DNA of 10,824 nt, from assembly GCA_905479885.1 (NCBI GenBank), contig CAJQOE010000104.1, positions 1 through 10,824 of the forward strand, read 5' to 3'. The notes under the pieces are model-generated. The model made no database searches. It was not told the DNA's origin and saw only the letters and a program-made list of their open reading frames with translations. Source of the stretch: an uncultured Rickettsiaceae bacterium. Its GTDB lineage: Bacteria; Pseudomonadota; Alphaproteobacteria; Rickettsiales; Rickettsiaceae. The position numbers were made by a program, and so were the translations under genes. Each line of letters opens with the position of its first letter. Position 1 is the first letter of the stretch. Below, one piece after another: positions 6,128 through 10,824 of the stretch.

Positions 6128-9100
6128 ATGAACCAATTAGCAAAGATTTTCAGATTTATTTGGCTGCATTTTTTAATGCTATCATTTGTTGGGATGAATT
6201 TTCATTCCGCTTATGCTGATGTTTTGGTGGCAGCACCTGCTCATATTCAAGGAGGTCATGCTGCTGCTAAATCTCAGATGGTACCAAGTAGTGCTATAGG
6301 TAATATTAGACCAGATAATTCTGTAGCTGGTCATAATGTATATATGGATAGAGCGGCTAATGGCGTACCTGTTGTTAACATTAATAACCCGAACGGCGCT
6401 GGCGTATCGCATAATAAGTTTGTAGATTTTAATGTCGGAGCTGGTGGTGTTGTCATCAATAATAGTAAGGATTTACTGAATTCTACAATTGGAGGTGCTG
6501 TACAAGGGAACAGTAATTTACATACATCTGCAAGGGCAATTATTAATGAGGTGACTGGCTCTGGTCGTTCTTATATTAATGGCACTCAAGAAATCTTAGG
6601 CATGAAGGCCGATTATATTTTAGCGAATCCGAATGGTATATCGATCAATGTCGGTGATTTTATTAATGTAAATAGGGCGGCTTTTACGACTGGTAGGGTT
6701 GTATTAGATTCTCTAGGTAATCTAGATAAGCTTGTAGTTGAAAAGGGTAATATAGAGATATTGGGCAGGGAGCTTAATGTAAAGGATTTAGATTATTTCG
6801 ATATTATTGCACGCACCGTAACGATTAACACGAAGATTCACGCAGGTAGCGAAGCGAGAATTATCACTGGTAAGGGCGAACTAAACGTAAAAGATGAAAA
6901 ATTCACCTCAGCCAATAACCCTGCTGCCCCAAGTGTTTCTATAGATTCATCACATTTAGGTGGTTTATATGCTGGTCGTATAAGGTTAATTAGCAATGAA
7001 AATGGCGTTGGTGTTAATTTACCTGATATGAATAGTAGCTCTGGCGATATTGAGATTAGCGCTAGTGGCAAGATAGTACATAAAAGAATTAATTCAGCGA
7101 CGAAGGTAAAAGTTGAGTCACGCAATGCTTCTATTGAAGTGCCTGCAAACGTTAAAACTGATGCTAAAGAAGTAAACTATGTAGCGCAAGGCGGCATTGA
7201 TATTGCAGATACGGCAATAGTAAGCGCATCTGATAAAGTTCAGATTAAGTCCCATGCTGGTATTATCAATAATAAAGGTAAGATAGTCTCTGCAGGTAGC
7301 GGTGGCTTATCTATTAGCACTCAATCTCTTGAAAACACTGGAGATATATATGCAAAAAACGGGGATCTGTCTATTGATGCTTCTGCTGATATTAGTAATA
7401 AAGCCAATATAACCAGCCAAAAAATATTACGTGTTAATGTTGCGGGTAAATTTCAGAATAGTTCAGTAGTTAGTTCATTGGGTCCTACTTTTATAATGGG
7501 TGATGGCAGTTTTGAGAATAGCAAAGGAGCAATAGTACGAAGTAAGGGTAATTTTTATAGCAACCTTGCTGGTAATATTGATAATTCTGGTGAAGTAATA
7601 ATTACTGGTAGTTTAGATTTGCGTCCTAGCAAAGGGGTGCAAAATAGTGGTAAATTAGAAGCTGATTATATTGATATAACTGAAGTTGGTGGCTTAGTTA
7701 ATTCAGGAGAAATTATTAGTCGCGGCCGGGTTAGGTTTGACTCGAATATTCAGGTCAATAATTCTGGTTTAATATCTGCGGCCAAGGAGATAGACATTAA
7801 AAGCGTAACCGATACAATTAATAGCGCAACTGGAAAAATCACCAGCTTAACCAGCTTAAACATTGATACTGGTGGGGTTTTAGATAATAAGGGAAGTTTT
7901 TTAGGCACAAGTGCAGGTGAATTTATTGCTGGCGCTGGGCTTAAGAATTCTGGAAGTATAGAGTCGCTTGCAGACTTACAAATAACATCTGCAGGCAGCA
8001 TTCAAAACACAGGAAAAATCATCGCGTCAAATATTATTACGATGGAAGCTGTATCGGATATAAGCAATGCAGCAAAAATTAATGCACAACAAATAAATAT
8101 AAAATCCACGGCTGGCGGCTTACTAAACAGTAAAAATATAATAGCAGAAAAATCTGTAAAATTAGTTATTGCTAGGGAGACAAATAATTCCGGCAAAATA
8201 TCTGCTTTAACTGAAAATATTATCTTACAATCTAGCCAAGGAGGGTTGGATAATTCTGGTGATATTATTGCTCCAACTATAAATTTGGCGACAAAAACTA
8301 ATATTGATAATAGCAAATTAATTAAAGCTACAGATATTGTATTGCACACAGATGCGTCTTTGAATAATTCCGGCACAATTGATGCACAAATCTCTAATAC
8401 AATGACGGCTGGGATTGATATTAATAATCGTTCTGGATCATTACTTGCTGGTGATGCTTTAAAATTAGTTATTGGCAATGATCTGCTAAATGATGATAAA
8501 TCATTAATATTATCCAAAAAAGCTGAAGTTGATTTTATTGTTGCCGGTAATGTGCGCAATGCTGGTCGTATGGAGTCTGCATTAAATTTAGTTGGCAAAA
8601 GCGCTAAAGCCATTGTCAATGCGGGAGTAATATTAGCTCATCAAAACCTGACTTTAGATGCGGATATTGGTATTGATAATCAGGCAGCAGCGACGATAGA
8701 ATCGGATGCAAATTTACGCTTACAATCTGCCGGAGTGTTATTAAACAAAGGAGTTATCATTGCAGATGATGATGTTAGTTTGATCTTTGCTGAAGACATA
8801 ACTAACGAAGGGCGTATCGAGTCATTAACAGGTCTAGAAGTTATTAGTAGCGCAGGTAGAATCATTAATTCTGGACAGTTATTGGCAGATGGTACTTCAC
8901 TCTATAAATCTGCTGGTGATTTTGTCAATAATAATACTATGAGAGGTGATTTAAAACTCTCTATAGAATCTGCTGGTAAAATCATTAATCAGGATAAGAT
9001 TATTGCCGGAGAAGCTCTAGAGTCGCATGATAAATTGGGTTTTAGCAATGAAGGCGGCATTGCAGCAGGTGGCAAGCTAGTCATTAATACTGATGATATG

Positions 9101-10654
9101 TTAATCAACAAAGGTTTGATTTTAGGGCAAACCACTACAGAGATAAGGTCGGTTAATAATATAGCTAATATTGACGCAGGCAAGATAGAGTCGCATGGGC
9201 ATTTATCTCTAACTAGTGGCGGAAAAATAATTAACATTAATAACGATCCCACTACATATGTTGATAGCGGTATTATCGCGCTTTCTGGCTTGCTGGTCAG
9301 AGCAGCTGGTGGCATTGATAACTTAAGAGCTCATATCGAAGCAAAGGATAATATAGAAATAGTAACAGCTGGCGCGTTTAATAATGTTAATGCTACCTTG
9401 TTGTCAAATGCTGGGCTTAGGTTATTAGTAGATGAAGACATCAATAATAGTGGAGTAATGCAAGCAACAAATGACCTACAGATAAATTCAGTAGCTGGTG
9501 GCAATACTGCAAGTCTTGTCAATACTGGTTCTATTTCTTCGGGAGAAGATTTGAATATCAAATTACAGAACAGCTCACAAAATGATGGCGTCCTGCAAGC
9601 AAAGGGCGAGTTAGATATTAATATTGATGCTGGTGGTTTTACCAATAATGGTACTATGCTTTCGCAATCTAAAGAGGTTGTGATTAAGGCAGAGAGAGAT
9701 ATCCATAATGATAAAACAGCGATTATTGATGCATTAGAAGCTATATCGTTAGTTAGTAATAAGGGTAAAATATCTAATGCTGGAAGAATATTCTCGGTCA
9801 ATGATACCGCCCATCTACAAGCAGCCACTAATGTTGAAAATACAGGTAGTATAATAGCTAAGGGCGCTATCATGGTGGACTCTACTGCAGGTGATATTTT
9901 AAATTCTACTGCTCAAGCACATATCGTATCTCTGGCTGGCGACGTTGCATTGAGCGGAGCTAAACTCATCAAAAACTCTGCTCATATACAGGCGGTAAAG
10001 AATATAGAGATAACATCTAGTGGAGCAGGGTTTGAGAATGATGGCGGCAAAATCATTGTAGGGCAAAATATAACAATTACTGCCAAAGACATCATTAATA
10101 GTGCAAAAGCCCATATACAAGCGGATAAGTCAGTGACATTAACTGCTGAAAACACGGTTAATAACATAGGTGTAATAATTGCAGATTCTGGCAATATTAC
10201 TGCCCAAAAAGACATTAGTAATACTGGAAACATTCAACTAAATAGCGGAATGATTAATTCAGTAACTGGTAGTATCAATAATGCTCAGTATATTTCTTCG
10301 GTTGGCGCTATTGTTTTAAACGCCAAGCAAGATATTATTAATCATGGTGATATTGAAGTTTCAGAGTTGAGCACTTCTTCTGGCCGCTTATTAAATCATG
10401 GGCAAATTAAATCTGATAGTAAGTTCTTAGTAAATAATAGCAAAATCATAGAAAACCATGGCTTGATCGAGTTTGCTACGATGGATGCTGATGTTGTAAC
10501 AATTGATAATAAGAAAGACGCAAATTTAAAAGGTACAAACCTAGCTATAAAAGCAAAAGATTTTCTTAATAATGGCGCAACAGAAGTAACTGGCAAGTTA
10601 CAGGTTGGGGTAGATAATCTCTCAAGTTTTGACAAAAATCGTTACAATCTTTAG
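6128..10654 (+). CDS. Two-partner secretion exoprotein TpsA, filamentous haemagglutinin-like
   Basis: This is a large surface or secreted protein exported through the adjacent TpsB. Counted from the ATG, 1508 residues comprise: a signal peptide (1-30, cleavage after AYA); a TPS (haemagglutination-activity) domain at about 32-310, with the two family motifs NPNG at 87-90 (then GVSHNKFVDFNV) and NPNG at 167-170 (ANPNGISINVGDF), and the later marker LGGLYAGRIRLI (277-288); a transition region; then from about 378 to 1496 a regular beta-solenoid of about 54 turns by hand count, each about 20-21 residues with the pattern I-x-N-S/T-G-x-I-x-A. I found no cysteine, and no tryptophan after the signal peptide. 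The protein ends right after the last turn (NLSSFDKNRYNL). No VENN pretoxin motif, toxin domain or immunity gene is visible. It may be a complete adhesin or a truncated CdiA/FHA-like protein; the target is unknown. Confidence 0.93.
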   Translation: MNQLAKIFRFIWLHFLMLSFVGMNFHSAYADVLVAAPAHIQGGHAAAKSQMVPSSAIGNIRPDNSVAGHNVYMDRAANGVPVVNINNPNGAGVSHNKFVDFNVGAGGVVINNSKDLLNSTIGGAVQGNSNLHTSARAIINEVTGSGRSYINGTQEILGMKADYILANPNGISINVGDFINVNRAAFTTGRVVLDSLGNLDKLVVEKGNIEILGRELNVKDLDYFDIIARTVTINTKIHAGSEARIITGKGELNVKDEKFTSANNPAAPSVSIDSSHLGGLYAGRIRLISNENGVGVNLPDMNSSSGDIEISASGKIVHKRINSATKVKVESRNASIEVPANVKTDAKEVNYVAQGGIDIADTAIVSASDKVQIKSHAGIINNKGKIVSAGSGGLSISTQSLENTGDIYAKNGDLSIDASADISNKANITSQKILRVNVAGKFQNSSVVSSLGPTFIMGDGSFENSKGAIVRSKGNFYSNLAGNIDNSGEVIITGSLDLRPSKGVQNSGKLEADYIDITEVGGLVNSGEIISRGRVRFDSNIQVNNSGLISAAKEIDIKSVTDTINSATGKITSLTSLNIDTGGVLDNKGSFLGTSAGEFIAGAGLKNSGSIESLADLQITSAGSIQNTGKIIASNIITMEAVSDISNAAKINAQQINIKSTAGGLLNSKNIIAEKSVKLVIARETNNSGKISALTENIILQSSQGGLDNSGDIIAPTINLATKTNIDNSKLIKATDIVLHTDASLNNSGTIDAQISNTMTAGIDINNRSGSLLAGDALKLVIGNDLLNDDKSLILSKKAEVDFIVAGNVRNAGRMESALNLVGKSAKAIVNAGVILAHQNLTLDADIGIDNQAAATIESDANLRLQSAGVLLNKGVIIADDDVSLIFAEDITNEGRIESLTGLEVISSAGRIINSGQLLADGTSLYKSAGDFVNNNTMRGDLKLSIESAGKIINQDKIIAGEALESHDKLGFSNEGGIAAGGKLVINTDDMLINKGLILGQTTTEIRSVNNIANIDAGKIESHGHLSLTSGGKIININNDPTTYVDSGIIALSGLLVRAAGGIDNLRAHIEAKDNIEIVTAGAFNNVNATLLSNAGLRLLVDEDINNSGVMQATNDLQINSVAGGNTASLVNTGSISSGEDLNIKLQNSSQNDGVLQAKGELDINIDAGGFTNNGTMLSQSKEVVIKAERDIHNDKTAIIDALEAISLVSNKGKISNAGRIFSVNDTAHLQAATNVENTGSIIAKGAIMVDSTAGDILNSTAQAHIVSLAGDVALSGAKLIKNSAHIQAVKNIEITSSGAGFENDGGKIIVGQNITITAKDIINSAKAHIQADKSVTLTAENTVNNIGVIIADSGNITAQKDISNTGNIQLNSGMINSVTGSINNAQYISSVGAIVLNAKQDIINHGDIEVSELSTSSGRLLNHGQIKSDSKFLVNNSKIIENHGLIEFATMDADVVTIDNKKDANLKGTNLAIKAKDFLNNGATEVTGKLQVGVDNLSSFDKNRYNL

Positions 10655-10766
10655 TATTAACGAAGATCAAAATATCCTAGTAAATAGTGTCTGAACGAAA
10701 AGGCTTGAAGGTATTATATTTACTGACATACAGGGCATCTTTGTACTACGAGTTTTGAGTCAAATA

Positions 10767-10775
10767 TGTTATAAT
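10767..10775 (+). promoter_or_regulatory. Extended -10 promoter
   Basis: TGTTATAAT matches the extended -10 consensus TGnTATAAT fully. No good -35 lies 17 bp upstream, which extended -10 promoters can tolerate. A start near 10782 would place AAGGTGG (10794-10800) and a TTG (10807) immediately downstream, so it may serve a gene running out of the window. Confidence 0.5.
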
Positions 10776-10806
10776 CGAGGTATTAAACCTTTGAAGGTGG
10801 CGTAAG

Positions 10807-10824
10807 TTGGTTACTCTCCTATTG
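10807..10824 (+). CDS. Possible start of a further gene (only 6 codons visible)
   Basis: A TTG at 10807 follows the Shine-Dalgarno-like AAGGTGG at 10794-10800 by 6 nt and opens the frame (M)VTLLL to the window edge. The hydrophobic beginning could be a signal peptide or membrane segment, but six codons are too few to judge. The support is the upstream extended -10 promoter. An element end or a chance match is equally possible. Confidence 0.2.

Larger units (their letters stand above)
10655..10824. other. Intergenic tail after the secretion operon
   Basis: All three forward frames hit a stop within about 45 bp of the TpsA stop, so the gene does not simply continue through one frameshift. No hairpin with a U-run is seen. 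Short direct repeats occur: TTGAAGGT at 10705-10712 and 10791-10798, and AGGTATTA at 10709-10716 and 10778-10785. The right part holds a promoter-like element and a possible gene start. Confidence 0.5.

Noticed and set aside
7259..10615. Repetitive texture resembling a repeat array or CRISPR
   Set aside because: The periodicity is at protein level (about 20 residues), the DNA copies are not identical, and the frame is continuous coding sequence.
6182..10635. Many long open frames on the minus strand opposite tpsA (up to about 205 codons)
   Set aside because: They are antisense shadows of a protein rich in Ile, Asn, Ser and Gly; they lack ribosome-binding sites and protein-like features and end irregularly, while the plus strand is one clear gene.
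6128..10824. Contact-dependent growth inhibition toxin/immunity cassette
   Set aside because: No pretoxin motif (VENN or similar), no toxin domain and no small immunity ORF are present up to the window edge; only the TpsB/TpsA stalk part is supported.

Overview
The window is AT-rich and uses the standard bacterial code (TGA acts as a stop next to several genes). Family content and codon bias suggest an alphaproteobacterium, most likely a Rickettsiales-type intracellular bacterium or a relative. This rests on base composition, the alphaproteobacterial flavour of the Y-family polymerase remnant, and the mix of insertion sequence, RelBE-type module and secreted adhesin. No rRNA or other taxonomic marker is present, so the placement is an inference.

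Layout: (1) 1-2348 is the right-hand part of an IS21-family insertion sequence. It holds istA (start lies left of the window), istB, and a right terminus with a repeated 8-bp motif. (2) The element ends inside a Y-family (DinB/UmuC-like) DNA polymerase gene. Only the C-terminal three quarters or so survive (2349-3358), without the first catalytic aspartate. (3) 3359-3560 is a regulatory intergenic region with a perfect 18-bp palindrome and a good sigma70-like promoter. (4) 3561-4035 is a type II toxin-antitoxin pair: a ribbon-helix-helix antitoxin followed by a RelE-type toxin, overlapping by 17 nt. (5) 4036-4553 has no recognisable gene. It holds weak open frames on both strands, one hairpin and a candidate promoter for the next operon. 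(6) 4554-10655 is a two-partner secretion operon. It encodes a TpsB outer-membrane transporter (FhaC/ShlB/CdiB type) and, 11 bp later, a TpsA exoprotein with a haemagglutination-activity TPS domain and a long, regular beta-solenoid of about 54 hand-counted turns. (7) The last 170 bp hold an extended -10 promoter and possibly the first codons of another gene.

In the expected pathway, TpsB and TpsA are both exported by Sec. The TpsA N-terminal domain docks on the TpsB POTRA domains in the periplasm, and the solenoid is threaded through the TpsB barrel to the cell surface. TpsA ends right after the solenoid: I see no pretoxin (VENN) motif, no C-terminal toxin, and no immunity gene in the window. 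The system therefore reads as a surface adhesin or filament, or a contact-dependent-inhibition-like protein that lost its C-terminus, rather than a complete toxin delivery system. TpsB also appears to lack the N-terminal plug helix found in FhaC.
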